Part shown: positions 6,830 to 15,726 of the stretch, one piece after another | Position numbering within the stretch: the stretch's first letter is position 1 | Layout: every line of letters begins with the position of its first letter | DNA from: an uncultured Dialister sp. | Lineage (GTDB): Bacteria; Bacillota; Negativicutes; Veillonellales; Dialisteraceae | Reading direction: 5' to 3' | NCBI GenBank assembly: GCA_900759415.1 | Contig: CAAEVC010000064.1 | Span: 1 to 20,783 of the forward strand | DNA: 20,783 nt | The notes under the pieces: model-generated | Databases searched by the model: none | What the model was told of the DNA's origin: nothing | The model's input: only the letters and a program-made list of their open reading frames with translations | Translations under genes and position numbers: made by a program

Positions 6830-7975
6830 ATGCGTATCGCTATATTAGAATCTATAGTCATGCCTGCAGGTCATGAAGTAGAATTTGATCGAATTTTAGT
6901 GGAAGAACTGAAAAAACAGGGTCATGAGCCCGTCTTTTTCGTGCCGGAAAATTTCCCTTTCAAACTGGATTATCACTGCGATGTAGAATATCTGGAGGGG
7001 GGAGAGGTTGTCACCTATGCGGGCGCAGGCAAGCTGAAGAAACTGCTTCTCTCTATCCGAAGAGAGCGCCGTCGCGTGGCATGGTTCGACTCAGCATACC
7101 AGAAAGCAAGAGCGCACCACTGCGATGCCATCATCATACCGACCGGTACTTGGCGATATATTCGTACCATGCTACGAAGTGAGCTTAAAAATTCTCCCGC
7201 ACCGGTATATATGATTTTCCATGGCATCAATCCGAAAGAACAGCCAAAATTTGAGAAGCAGGCACGCAAAGTTGAGCCGTATCAGCAGATTCACTTAAAA
7301 ATCATTACTTTGAGAAATGATTTCAAAAAAAGTGGTTTGAAAAACGTAGACTTGATTGTGCCACCTGTGTTTAAGCCATGGGAGCTTCCTGTTGATAAAC
7401 ACCTGTCATTTAAGCCGCCCATCAAAATTGGCTTTTTCGGCCAGTTCCGTAAAGAAAAAAATTTAGGCTTTTTTCTGGAAGCTTTTACGAAAGCTGAATT
7501 TTCTGTGCCGGTAGAACTTATCGTGCAAGGTGCTACGGCGAAGCCGGAAGACGGAGAGCTTTTTGAGAAGTTTGCAAAAGACTATAGCCAGTATTCAAAT
7601 ATTTCCTTTTTGCACCAAAACCTCATTGGCGTCGAATGGCAGAAAGCACTGCTTGGCGTAGATGCGATTATGATGCCCTATGCAGCAGAACGCTATCGGT
7701 ATCATTGGGGCGCTATGCTGTTTACTGCGATCGGATTCTATAAACCTGTCCTGCAGTCTCCGGAATTAAATCCGGAAGTGCTGCAGCGGTTTAACGTCGG
7801 CAAGGCCATTGATCTCAGCTCGGTGGAAGCCTTTTCGCGACAGCTGGAAGAATTTATCGAAGACCTGGTGAAAAATACAGCGGTATATCAGCAGGGGCTG
7901 GATGAGGCGAACCACGTATATGGGCAGGATAAACTGATTCAGGGGATTTTGGGACCAGGATCAAAGATTAGATAG
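6830..7975 (+). CDS. GT-B fold glycosyltransferase (GT4-like)
   Basis: A 381-residue protein with a two-lobe GT-B pattern. The N-terminal lobe opens M-R-I-A-I-L-E-S and includes the acceptor-side G-H-E-V-E-F. The C-terminal lobe starts near residue 198 with I-K-I-G-F-F-G-Q-F-R-K-E-K-N-L, the usual second-Rossmann opening of GT4 enzymes, followed by V-E-L-I-V-Q-G and D-A-I-M-M-P-Y-A-A-E-R. The exact E-x7-E motif of classical GT4 members is not obvious, so family placement is tentative. AAAGGAG precedes the ATG and overlaps the end of the upstream gene, so the two are translated together. An in-frame G6 tract (6997-7002) is intact here. Sugar and acceptor are unknown; by context it extends the LPS outer core. 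Confidence 0.75.
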   Translation: MRIAILESIVMPAGHEVEFDRILVEELKKQGHEPVFFVPENFPFKLDYHCDVEYLEGGEVVTYAGAGKLKKLLLSIRRERRRVAWFDSAYQKARAHHCDAIIIPTGTWRYIRTMLRSELKNSPAPVYMIFHGINPKEQPKFEKQARKVEPYQQIHLKIITLRNDFKKSGLKNVDLIVPPVFKPWELPVDKHLSFKPPIKIGFFGQFRKEKNLGFFLEAFTKAEFSVPVELIVQGATAKPEDGELFEKFAKDYSQYSNISFLHQNLIGVEWQKALLGVDAIMMPYAAERYRYHWGAMLFTAIGFYKPVLQSPELNPEVLQRFNVGKAIDLSSVEAFSRQLEEFIEDLVKNTAVYQQGLDEANHVYGQDKLIQGILGPGSKIR

Positions 7976-8004
7976 AAAAATAGATGGCGGATATAGGAGA
8001 GAAA

Positions 8005-8811
8005 ATGTTTAATGAAGATAAAAATGTGGCAGCGGCGCAAAAGGTCATGCTCGAAATCTTAGTTGAGATTCATCGCATCTGTGTAGAAAACAATATCACC
8101 TACTGGCTCGAAGCGGGGACGCTTCTGGGGGCGATTCGCCATAAAGGCTTTATCCCTTGGGATGATGACTGCGACGTTTCTATGCCACGAAAAGACTACG
8201 AGCGCTTCCTGCAGATTGCGCAGGAGAAACTTCCGGAGACCATGTTCCTTCAGACAAAGGAAACGGATAAGGAGTACCCGCTTCCGTGGGCGAAGATCAG
8301 AAAGAATGGGACTCTTCTTATTGAGACGGGAGAGACTGGAGAAGAGAAGTATCATCATGGCATCTTTGTAGATATTTTTCCATATGATTATTATGAGTCG
8401 GCGGAAGTGATAAAAAAACTGCAGTGGGAAAGAGAAACTAAAGATGCAAAAAATCGATATCCAAAGGGCAGCTTCAAGCGAATGGCACTTGGATTTTATG
8501 CCAATGTGATTTTGGGCCTTTTTATGCGAAAGATAAAAAAGCAGAGAAAGTATTTAATAGAACATAGGAAAGAACTTAATTCAAGAGATTATCGATATTT
8601 CAGCTATTCGGCAGATGCTGGTTATATCTATCCGACTACACAGGATGACATCTTGCCAGTAAAATTAGTGGAAAATGTATTTGAGGGGCATACATTTTGC
8701 ATTCCATGTAAGTATAAAAAACTTTTAGAGGTTACATATGGGACCACGTATATGGAGCTGCCGCCAATTAATCAGCGAAAGACACACGCACAAAAAATTG
8801 AGTTCAATTGA
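8005..8811 (+). CDS. licD: LicD family phosphocholine transferase
   Basis: A 268-residue LicD protein. LicD enzymes transfer phosphocholine from CDP-choline onto a sugar of LPS or teichoic acid. The diagnostic block is E-A-G-T-L-L-G-A-I-R-H-K-G-F-I-P-W-D-D-D-C-D-V (36-58), matching the family G-T-L-L-G-A-x-R-H-x-G-x-I-P-W-D-D-D; the Cys before the last Asp replaces the usual Ile. R-K-N-G-T and G-I-F-V-D-I-F-P follow as expected. The start at 8005 is chosen because AGGAGA sits 4 bases upstream; an earlier ATG (7984) has no RBS. It lies next to licA, licC and licB, which supports choline rather than another phospho-alcohol. Composition shifts mid-gene: from about 8370 onward it is markedly more A/T-rich, suggesting a mosaic origin. 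Confidence 0.88.
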   Translation: MFNEDKNVAAAQKVMLEILVEIHRICVENNITYWLEAGTLLGAIRHKGFIPWDDDCDVSMPRKDYERFLQIAQEKLPETMFLQTKETDKEYPLPWAKIRKNGTLLIETGETGEEKYHHGIFVDIFPYDYYESAEVIKKLQWERETKDAKNRYPKGSFKRMALGFYANVILGLFMRKIKKQRKYLIEHRKELNSRDYRYFSYSADAGYIYPTTQDDILPVKLVENVFEGHTFCIPCKYKKLLEVTYGTTYMELPPINQRKTHAQKIEFN

Positions 8812-8847
8812 TAGCATGCTTAAAAATCATATTTGGGGGAATATGAT

Positions 8848-9735
8848 ATGAATAATGGGGTATCATGTTCTGAATTAAAGAAGATTCAAGCGATTTCATA
8901 TAAGTTGTGGAAAGGGCCTGTCGATTGTTGCGAGGCTCTCAAAAATGGCATGACAAATGATTCTTTTTTAATTACCAGAAACAATAGAAAGTATATTATT
9001 CGACTAAATGGCTTAGGTACTGATAAGCTGATTAATCGAAAGAATGAGAAAACAAATTATTCTATTATTTCGGAATATCATATAGGGGATCCTCTTATAG
9101 ATATTGATGATATTGATGGATATAAAGTGACTGAGTATTTGGAGAATGTGCACAATTGTAATGCTGATAGCAAAGAAGATATTCAATTGTGTATTTGCGC
9201 ATTACGTGATTTTCATAGTATGAAACTGAAAGTTCCATACGAATTCAATTTGTTTGAAAAAATAAATTTTTATGAAGCATTATGGAAGAGGGAACGGTCT
9301 AAATATTCAGATTACAAAGAGGTAAAACGAAAAGTCTGGCAATTAAAGACCTATATACAAGAAAATCATGGGCCTTTAGGAATGACACATATTGATGCAG
9401 TACCAGATAATTTCCTGATTACAACAGATAAAAAAGTATATCTGATCGATTGGGAATATGCGGCAATGTGTGATTGCTATTTAGATATAGCAATGTTTAG
9501 TATATATGCTGGTTATAATAAAGTTCAATTAGATTATGTAATAGATTTATATTTCGATAATAAAACAGAGCCTAAAATAAGAAGGTTAATTTATTGTTAC
9601 GTTGCAGCGGCAGGATTACTCTGGAGCAATTGGTGTGAATTTAAAGAAGATTTAGGTATTCAGTTTGGAGAGTATGCTAAGAGACAGTATAATTATGCTA
9701 AAACTTATGCTGAGATGGTATTAGATATTATTTGA
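8848..9735 (+). CDS. licA: Choline kinase (LicA-like)
   Basis: A 295-residue protein of the choline/ethanolamine kinase and aminoglycoside-phosphotransferase fold, predicted to make phosphocholine from choline and ATP in the cytoplasm. The N-terminal lobe has G-M-T-N-D-S-F-L-I (nucleotide loop) and K-Y-I-I-R-L-N-G. The catalytic loop H-I-D-A-V-P-D-N-F-L (181-190) keeps H-x-D-x4-N, and the metal-binding L-I-D-W-E-Y-A (199-205) is typical of choline kinases. The start is the ATG at 8848, with GGGGGA 7 bases upstream; the reading frame extends left only to a TTG. Very A/T-rich and unlike the flanking heptose genes. Unlike Haemophilus licA, it has no tetranucleotide or long homopolymer tract near its start, so switching, if any, is elsewhere (see licB). 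Confidence 0.85.
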   Translation: MNNGVSCSELKKIQAISYKLWKGPVDCCEALKNGMTNDSFLITRNNRKYIIRLNGLGTDKLINRKNEKTNYSIISEYHIGDPLIDIDDIDGYKVTEYLENVHNCNADSKEDIQLCICALRDFHSMKLKVPYEFNLFEKINFYEALWKRERSKYSDYKEVKRKVWQLKTYIQENHGPLGMTHIDAVPDNFLITTDKKVYLIDWEYAAMCDCYLDIAMFSIYAGYNKVQLDYVIDLYFDNKTEPKIRRLIYCYVAAAGLLWSNWCEFKEDLGIQFGEYAKRQYNYAKTYAEMVLDII

Positions 9736-9743
9736 GAGAGAAA

Positions 9744-10451
9744 ATGTCTGTAATTAAACGAGCTGTTATCATGGCTGCTGGATTAGGGTCCAGATTACGG
9801 CCTTTGACTGAAACTACTCCTAAACCGCTTTTGGTCGTAAATGGAAAGAGGATTATTGAAACTGTTATTGATGCACTGTTATTTAATGGAATCAAAGATA
9901 TTTATATCGTTGTTGGATATAAAAAAGAACAATTTTCCATTTTGTTGGAAAAATATCCATTTATACATTTGATTGATAATCCATATTATGACCGGTTAAA
10001 TAATATATCTTCTTTATATGTGGCTAGAAAATATATTGGAGATACAGTGATCATCGATGGAGATCAAATCATTTTAAATCCTCAAATTTTAAAACCGGAG
10101 TTTATTAAGTCCGGGTATTGCTGTTCTATAGTGAATAACCAGACAAATGAATGGGTATTGGAAGTAAAGAATGACTCTGTCATTTCCTGCAACCGGAATG
10201 GCGGAAACCATGGCTGGCAATTATTCGGGATTTCTTTCTGGAATCAGGAAGATGGATATAAATTGGCACAATATGTAGAACGAGATATAAAAATCCCGGC
10301 ACATCAGCAACTGTACTGGGATGATATTGCTATGTTTTTGCATCCGGAAAGTTTTAGTTTGGGGATTCGCAAAATAAATTCAGATGATATATATGAAATA
10401 GACAGCATACAGGATTTATATCTATATCAGGAAAAGTACAAAAATAACTGA
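9744..10451 (+). CDS. licC: CTP:phosphocholine cytidylyltransferase (LicC-like)
   Basis: A 235-residue sugar-nucleotidyltransferase-fold enzyme, predicted to make CDP-choline from CTP and phosphocholine. The signature A-V-I-M-A-A-G-L-G-S-R-L-R-P-L-T (7-22) with T-P-K-P-L (25-29) is the nucleotide-binding loop. I-D-G-D (104-107) supplies the metal-binding Asp, and N-N-I-S-S-L-Y is characteristic of the LicC subgroup. It starts 8 bases after licA, with GAGAGAG overlapping the licA stop, which implies translational coupling. The length matches known LicC proteins. A hexose-phosphate nucleotidyltransferase is the alternative, but the lic neighbours make that less likely. Confidence 0.85.
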   Translation: MSVIKRAVIMAAGLGSRLRPLTETTPKPLLVVNGKRIIETVIDALLFNGIKDIYIVVGYKKEQFSILLEKYPFIHLIDNPYYDRLNNISSLYVARKYIGDTVIIDGDQIILNPQILKPEFIKSGYCCSIVNNQTNEWVLEVKNDSVISCNRNGGNHGWQLFGISFWNQEDGYKLAQYVERDIKIPAHQQLYWDDIAMFLHPESFSLGIRKINSDDIYEIDSIQDLYLYQEKYKNN

Positions 10452-10494
10452 TATTCAAAATTTAGGATTTTACACGGGAAAGAGGATCTGTTGT

Positions 10495-11488
10495 ATGAAA
10501 AGTGCAGAAGGTACTACTACTCTTTGGAATCAAAAATCCTATTCCTGGGGATTATGTATAGGTATTCTCAGTGGCATGTTATGGGGATTGAATAATTTTC
10601 TGTTTGCCAGAGGATATGATTTATTACCTTTATCTGTTTTTTCGCAAAAAATGGACACTTTTCTGATAGCGGTATTCTCACCTGTTGTTTGTGCTGCTAT
10701 AAATGATATGTGTGCTGCGGCTGCGCTACTCATATTTAATGGGGTCAGAGGTGTACTGACGATTGTCCGACATCATTTATTCACCAAAGCTGGATTTTTT
10801 GTATGTCTGGCTGCTTTATTAGGAGGCCCAGTTGGGCAATCGTCCTATTTTTTAGGAATTACTTTCGCAGGACCCTCTACTGCCCTGATTATCACTGCGA
10901 CGTATCCTATTGTTGGTTGTATTCTGGCTAATTTTTTCTTACATCAAAAAATTACTGTAAGGATGTGGATTGGTATTTTTATATCAGTGACAGGTGCTAT
11001 ACTGGTGGGATATATACCTGCGGAAGGAAGTTATTTTAATTTTTCATGGGGTATTATGTTTGCGGCTTTAGCTGCTCTATGCTGGGGGAGTGAAGTCGTA
11101 CTTTCTTATTATGGGATGATTGATATGGAGCCTGATATTGCCATTACATTGCGAGAATGTATATCTGGGGGGGGTACTTTCAATTATGGTGGTTCTCACC
11201 GGACATCTCTTTGTAATCAAAGAATTACTGGAAAATTCAATTACCGGTGTTTTCTTATTAGGCGGCGCAGGTATCATCGCAGGATTTTCGTATCTCTTAT
11301 GGTATGCAGCGAATAAGCGAATAGGTTGTGCGCGAGGAATGGCTGCTAATTCTACCTATGTTATTTGGGGAGTCATGTGTAATACTTTGTATATGGGAGT
11401 CCAATCTATGTCTATACAGATACTGGCGGGGTGTTTTTGTGTCATGATAGGTGTTATGTTGGTTTCGTTGAATAATACTGAAATGTAA
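10495..11488 (+). CDS. licB: LicB-like choline permease, frameshifted at a G8 tract (phase OFF)
   Basis: A DMT-superfamily inner-membrane transporter, the expected choline importer of the lic pathway. Multiple hydrophobic helices are visible, starting G-I-L-S-G-M-L-W-G-L-N and including S-P-V-V-C-A-A-I-N-D and G-P-S-T-A-L-I-I-T-A-T-Y-P-I (the second EamA half). AGAGGAT precedes ATG by 7 bases. Frame 1 reads to about codon 225 and meets eight G (11167-11174). It then runs out of frame and stops at 11316, while the rest of the protein (V-L-S-I-M-V-V-L-T-G to L-N-N-T-E-M) continues in the next frame to 11488. Removing one G restores one 330-residue protein with E-C-I-S-G-G-V-L-S-I. As sequenced it should be inactive unless slippage at the tract rescues it. 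Confidence 0.8.
11167..11174 (+). repeat. Poly-G tract G8 inside licB, candidate phase-variation switch
   Basis: It is the longest homopolymeric G run seen in the window and coincides exactly with the licB frameshift. G8 breaks the frame, while G7 (or G10) restores it. Homopolymer tracts of this length are known slipped-strand mispairing sites. Confidence 0.7.
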
Positions 11489-11583
11489 TTGACAATAATA
11501 AGTAGAATTTCATGTTGATGATTGGCAGAATGACAATATCTTACTACTGATGTGTTATGAAGCAACATAAGTAGTTCAGATCA

Positions 11584-11589
11584 TATAAT
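11584..11589 (+). promoter_or_regulatory. Possible -10 element before the GT32-like gene
   Basis: A perfect TATAAT in the 123-base gap after licB, 22 bases before the GTG start, but with no recognisable -35 at 16-18 bases. It could allow expression independent of the lic genes; weak evidence. Confidence 0.25.
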
Positions 11590-11611
11590 ACGTAGGGGTG
11601 GAAAAGGGATT

Positions 11612-12365
11612 GTGAAGAAAAAGAAAGATTTAAACTACCGGTTAAACCATATGCGTCAGAAAATTAAATTCAATAAGGATTTGTGGACATACTTATTGCA
11701 TTGGAAAAAAATAGAAAAAGATGTCATCGCGGCATATAATCCGACCGCTGAAATTCCTAAGATCATCCATTGCGTTTGGTTTGGCGGAAAGGAATATCCT
11801 AAAGAAGTCCAGCAATGTATGGAGACCTGGAAAGAACATCTTCAAGGATATACAATTAAGATCTGGAATGAAGATACATTTCCTGTTCATCAGTATAAAT
11901 TTGTAGAAGATGCGTTAGCGCAGAAAAAATGGGCCTTTGCGGCAGATGTAGCACGAATTCATGCTCTGTATCATTGGGGGGATATATTTAGATACGGACA
12001 TGAAAGTGCTTAAGCCTTTTGATGATTTGCTGGCACAGGATTTTTTTGCTTCCTATGAATCTCCTAATCTTATTGCTACGGCTATGATAGGTGGACAAAA
12101 AGGTCATCCGTGGTTTAAGTTTTTTTTAGACTGGTATAATCATGTGAATTGTGACGAAGATTATACAGAGATTGCTAATACAAGGATTGCTGCCAAACTC
12201 TCCAGACTTCAATATGGTATAAAGCTTAGAGGGCAGGAGCAGATTTTCGGGCAGGGAGTTCGTATATATCCGCGTGAGTATTTTAATCCTGCTTTTGTTA
12301 ATAACGGATTTAAAGTAACTGATAATACATATGCTATTCATTTAGGCACTGGTTTGTGGTACTAG
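11612..12365 (+). pseudogene. GT32-like (OCH1/DXD) glycosyltransferase, frameshifted at a G6 tract
   Basis: Two reading frames together encode one protein of about 250 residues of the sugar-binding DXD glycosyltransferase family. Part 1 (11612-12013) has I-P-K-I-I-H-C-V-W-F-G-G-K and the segment A-A-D-V-A-R-I-H-A-L-Y-H-W-G. Part 2 continues G-I-Y-L-D-T-D-M-K-V-L-K-P to L-G-T-G-L-W-Y (stop 12365). The family consensus Y-G-G-I-Y-L-D-T-D spans the junction. The break is at G6 (11976-11981): G8 would give the canonical W-G-G-I-Y-L-D-T-D, and G5 would also restore frame with one Gly fewer. The apparent start is GTG with AAAAGGG close upstream. It probably adds a sugar to the LPS outer region, perhaps the phosphocholine acceptor. 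It is either a second phase-variable gene, a true pseudogene or a sequencing error. Confidence 0.75.
11976..11981 (+). repeat. Poly-G tract G6 at the GT32 frameshift
   Basis: Six G bases lie exactly where the two GT32 frames meet, just before the Y-L-D-T-D motif. G6 is short for high-frequency slippage, but it may be a contracted state of a longer tract. Confidence 0.5.
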
Positions 12366-12546
12366 ACGAATAGGTAATGCAAAATATAATCTGTACTTTA
12401 GAAACATAGTAACTCTTAGCGGGAATGAGACGTTATAAGATTTTTGGTAACTTTAACCGAATGGGCTATGGTCATAAAATAGATGTAAGGTTATCTATCT
12501 GGATAAAGCCGGTTCGTTGCAATTGATTATAAGAAGAGATTTTACT

Positions 12547-13725
12547 ATGACTAACAGATATTGCATCATATTCATGACGGCCTTTGCTCTGGCGGCTCTT
12601 ATTTCTATTCCGGCGGGGAACGTCATGCTGGGATTTGCGACAGCTGCGTTTCTGCTGTATGCGTATAAGAGTAGAAATGAATTACAAATCATAGATAAGA
12701 CGTATTACATGGCCATTGCTGTCTTTATGGGAACCATGCTCCTATCTGCACTGGCCAGCGGTGATATCTGGCATGGACTAAAGAGATGGAGCGATTTCTG
12801 GCTCTGGCGTCTGATGCCTTTCTTTATCATTACGTTTGCCATAAAAGATTTTATTGCTGCCAGACGAATATTAACTATTTCTATAATTGGTATTTCACTA
12901 AGTTCCTTATTTGCAATTTATCAAGGGTTAGATGGTAATACTCGTGCGAATGGATTCTTTGGTCATCCTATGGTACTGGCAGGCTACTTATGTTTATTTA
13001 TACCAATTATTTTTATCTTTTTCTTAGAAAGAAAAAGATATGATATATGGAAATGGCTCATAGGACTCTCCTTGAGTGTTTGTTTTGCTGCGTTATTGTT
13101 TAATGGAACAAGAGGTGCCTGGCTGGCTATTGCTGCAGTCGTCTCACTGCTGCTGATTTATTATCTGGTCAAGCGCAAAGTGCTTGCGGCTGTTATCCTG
13201 TGTCTGTTAATCGGAGTGGGAGCAGGATTATCTCAGTATGAGCCTTTTATGCAGCGTATAGAAACGATTACGAATAACAAATACCAATCCAATTCAGAAC
13301 GTATCCTGATCTGGCAGAGTGCTTTCCATATGTTTGAGGATCATCCTGTTTTAGGAGTAGGTTTGGGACAGTATAAAGATAATTATCAGAAGAAATATAT
13401 TTCACCTAAGGCGAAAGAGCCTTATCTATCTCATGCACACAGCAATTTTATGCAGATGCTGGCAGAAAGCGGTATTATCGGTTTTGCAGGTTTCATGACC
13501 CTGATTACCTGCTTCATCGGATATTCTTTCTTGCGCTTCTGGAAAGATAAAAATCCTTACGCACTGATGATGAGTGCTTCGGTGCTGGCATTGGTTCTTC
13601 AGGGATTTACGGAATATAACTTTGGAAATTCCGCCGTTATGAAATGCTTCTGGCTTCTTCAGGGGTGCCTGCTGGTGCTGAGTAAGACTTGGAAGGACAA
13701 TAAATGGGGAAATGGAAATCAGTGA
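12547..13725 (+). CDS. O-antigen ligase / polymerase family membrane protein (WaaL-like)
   Basis: A 392-residue polytopic inner-membrane protein with about 10-12 predicted helices and the Wzy_C domain layout. It would join polysaccharide to lipid A-core, or polymerise repeat units, on the periplasmic side. N-G-T-R-G-A-W-L-A (186-194) is the usual conserved helix start with Arg. The large periplasmic loop contains R-I-L-I-W-Q-S-A, D-H-P-V-L-G-V-G-L-G-Q-Y and H-A-H-S-N-F-M-Q-M-L-A-E-S-G (296-309); the H-x-H-N-type motif is the presumed catalytic site. The start at 12547 is preferred (AAGAAGAGA upstream) over a TTG 30 bases earlier. No Wzx flippase or Wzy partner is in view, so ligase and polymerase roles cannot be separated. 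The 181-base gap before it shows no terminator. Confidence 0.85.
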   Translation: MTNRYCIIFMTAFALAALISIPAGNVMLGFATAAFLLYAYKSRNELQIIDKTYYMAIAVFMGTMLLSALASGDIWHGLKRWSDFWLWRLMPFFIITFAIKDFIAARRILTISIIGISLSSLFAIYQGLDGNTRANGFFGHPMVLAGYLCLFIPIIFIFFLERKRYDIWKWLIGLSLSVCFAALLFNGTRGAWLAIAAVVSLLLIYYLVKRKVLAAVILCLLIGVGAGLSQYEPFMQRIETITNNKYQSNSERILIWQSAFHMFEDHPVLGVGLGQYKDNYQKKYISPKAKEPYLSHAHSNFMQMLAESGIIGFAGFMTLITCFIGYSFLRFWKDKNPYALMMSASVLALVLQGFTEYNFGNSAVMKCFWLLQGCLLVLSKTWKDNKWGNGNQ

Positions 13726-13813
13726 ATGGATGCAGTTCGACAGGATAGATTTAAAATGTAAATGAAAACGTCCTGTATATCAAGTATTGGTCATCCTATC
13801 GTGGAGAGAAATG

Positions 13814-15661
13814 ATGAAATTGTTTAGTCTATTTAAATCAGTTAGAATATCTCCAAAATATTTGGGATTGTGTATTTTTTTGTGGTTATTAATGTTAGGT
13901 ACGTTTTGTGTCACTGGAATTGGCACAGAAAGCTACCGTTTTTTCCTGCAGTTTAGAAGATATTTTCCTGCTTCTTTGGCTGTTACTGTTGCTATGTATA
14001 TGTGGAAGAAAAACCATCTATCAATTAGGGGATTGTTTCCGGATATATTGATCTTTCTGTTTTGGATGTTCACTTATAATGTGACTTCATACATTGCAAA
14101 TAAAGATATCACGACCAATTTAAATAATCACATGGATATTGCTTTTGCAGGATATGTCTTTGCTTTTCTGGTTTTTGCAAAGAACCTGTTGTCGTATTCT
14201 AGAAGATTTCGTGGCATTATTCATTCCCTGTCCGCTTTGACTGAAGTATGTCTTATGGTGATTCCTATTGCTTCTATACTTTATTTCTGGAACTATGGAA
14301 GTGCCATTACCAGCCCGGCAGCCATTGCATTGTTACAGACTAATCCAAACGAAGCTAAGGAATATCTCATGCAGAATATTGGATATGGCGGAATTGTTGC
14401 ATTAATTCTGCTTTTAGTGGGCATGATTATTTCTTTTTATCGGATGAATTCATTGATTGATATTCCTTCAGAAAATATTTTTGCTCACAAGAGACAGCTT
14501 ATTTTAACCGGCGTTCTGCTTCTGGCTGTAGGGGCTTATGTTCCCAAAAGTTTCCTGAGTACAGGTGTCATGAATTCTATGCTTGAAGCTGGAAGCTATT
14601 TGAAAAATGCCAGACAGTTTCAAAATTATCATAAGAATCATTTGGCCGATTTATCTGTTCAATTACCTCAGAAGACATTCAGTAAACCTTCTACGATTAT
14701 AGTTATAGTTGGCGAGTCCTATGGCAGAAATTTTATGAGTGCCTATGGATATGATGAAAATAATACAACTCCATGGTTGAGACAGGTCACTGATACTGAT
14801 TCAAGCTATTTTATCAAATATGATCACGCCTATTCTTCGTACGGCTCCACTATGCAGTCATTAGAAAGAGCATTAACTGAAAAGAATCAATATAATGATA
14901 AAGAATTCAACAGTTCTTTCTCTATTATTGATTTAGCCAAGAAGGCGGGATACAAAACATATTGGTTTAGTAATCAAGGGATAAGGAATTCTACGGATAC
15001 TCCTGTGCAGTTGGTAGCCAAAACGTCTGATATCAGCTATTGGATTGAAGAAGAAGAGCCTTCTTTGCATAGGATCATGTATGATGGTGATTTAATTAAA
15101 TGTTTAAATCAAATCAATCCTAATGAAAATAATTTTGTAGTTATCCATGTTATGGGATGTCATGAATTGACACTGCACCGTTTCCCTGAAGATAGGACAC
15201 AATTCGGGGAACCTGGTGTGTATGATATGGTTAGAAATTATGAAGATGCCATGGCATATAGTGATTGGGTCTGGAAGCAGGTTTTTGAATATGGTCGAGA
15301 TAAATTGAATCTTCAGGCTATGCTTATTTTCTCTGACCATGGGGCAAATCCATATCGTAAGCGTACTGCTGATGATATACCTTTCATTAATGTCCGGATT
15401 CCATTGATTTTCTATTTATCCGATGAGTATCAGGCATTGTATCCACAGACTACTCAGGAACTGCGCAACCATAAAGAACAGTATTTCTCAAATGATTTGA
15501 TTTATGAAGCGGTTGGGGGATTATTAAACCTTAAATCTTCTCATCTGCCTCAGGAAAATAATATTGGAAGTCCTGAATATCGCTTCACGAGAGATACCAT
15601 TAAAACCGATTTAGGGAGAAAATGGGTTAAAGATGATATCCATGAAGATCGGATTGAATAA
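13814..15661 (+). CDS. EptA-like phosphoethanolamine transferase (sulfatase superfamily)
   Basis: A 615-residue inner-membrane enzyme with an N-terminal set of about five hydrophobic segments (roughly residues 15-250) and a periplasmic alkaline-phosphatase-type domain. It probably moves phosphoethanolamine from phosphatidylethanolamine to LPS sugars or lipid A. Metal and catalytic residues visible: I-V-G-E-S (Glu301), G-S-T-M-Q (Thr346, candidate nucleophile) and F-S-D-H-G (Asp508, His509). Y-G-Y-D-E-N-N-T-T-P-W-L follows the first motif as in this family. The start is ATG 13814 (GGAGAG 5 bases upstream); ATG 13811 is an alternative. A/T-rich like the lic genes. The exact head-group and acceptor are unknown; a phosphoglycerol transferase is the alternative. 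Confidence 0.8.
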   Translation: MKLFSLFKSVRISPKYLGLCIFLWLLMLGTFCVTGIGTESYRFFLQFRRYFPASLAVTVAMYMWKKNHLSIRGLFPDILIFLFWMFTYNVTSYIANKDITTNLNNHMDIAFAGYVFAFLVFAKNLLSYSRRFRGIIHSLSALTEVCLMVIPIASILYFWNYGSAITSPAAIALLQTNPNEAKEYLMQNIGYGGIVALILLLVGMIISFYRMNSLIDIPSENIFAHKRQLILTGVLLLAVGAYVPKSFLSTGVMNSMLEAGSYLKNARQFQNYHKNHLADLSVQLPQKTFSKPSTIIVIVGESYGRNFMSAYGYDENNTTPWLRQVTDTDSSYFIKYDHAYSSYGSTMQSLERALTEKNQYNDKEFNSSFSIIDLAKKAGYKTYWFSNQGIRNSTDTPVQLVAKTSDISYWIEEEEPSLHRIMYDGDLIKCLNQINPNENNFVVIHVMGCHELTLHRFPEDRTQFGEPGVYDMVRNYEDAMAYSDWVWKQVFEYGRDKLNLQAMLIFSDHGANPYRKRTADDIPFINVRIPLIFYLSDEYQALYPQTTQELRNHKEQYFSNDLIYEAVGGLLNLKSSHLPQENNIGSPEYRFTRDTIKTDLGRKWVKDDIHEDRIE

Positions 15662-15726
15662 TTGATACTTCATGAATTTTAAAAATCTGCATGAGCTTCA
15701 ATATTTTATACAGTAATGAGGTCTTT

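Noticed and set aside
6997..7002. G6 tract in the GT-B glycosyltransferase as another phase switch
   Set aside because: The gene is in frame through it, reads E-G-G-E naturally, and shows no sign of disruption.
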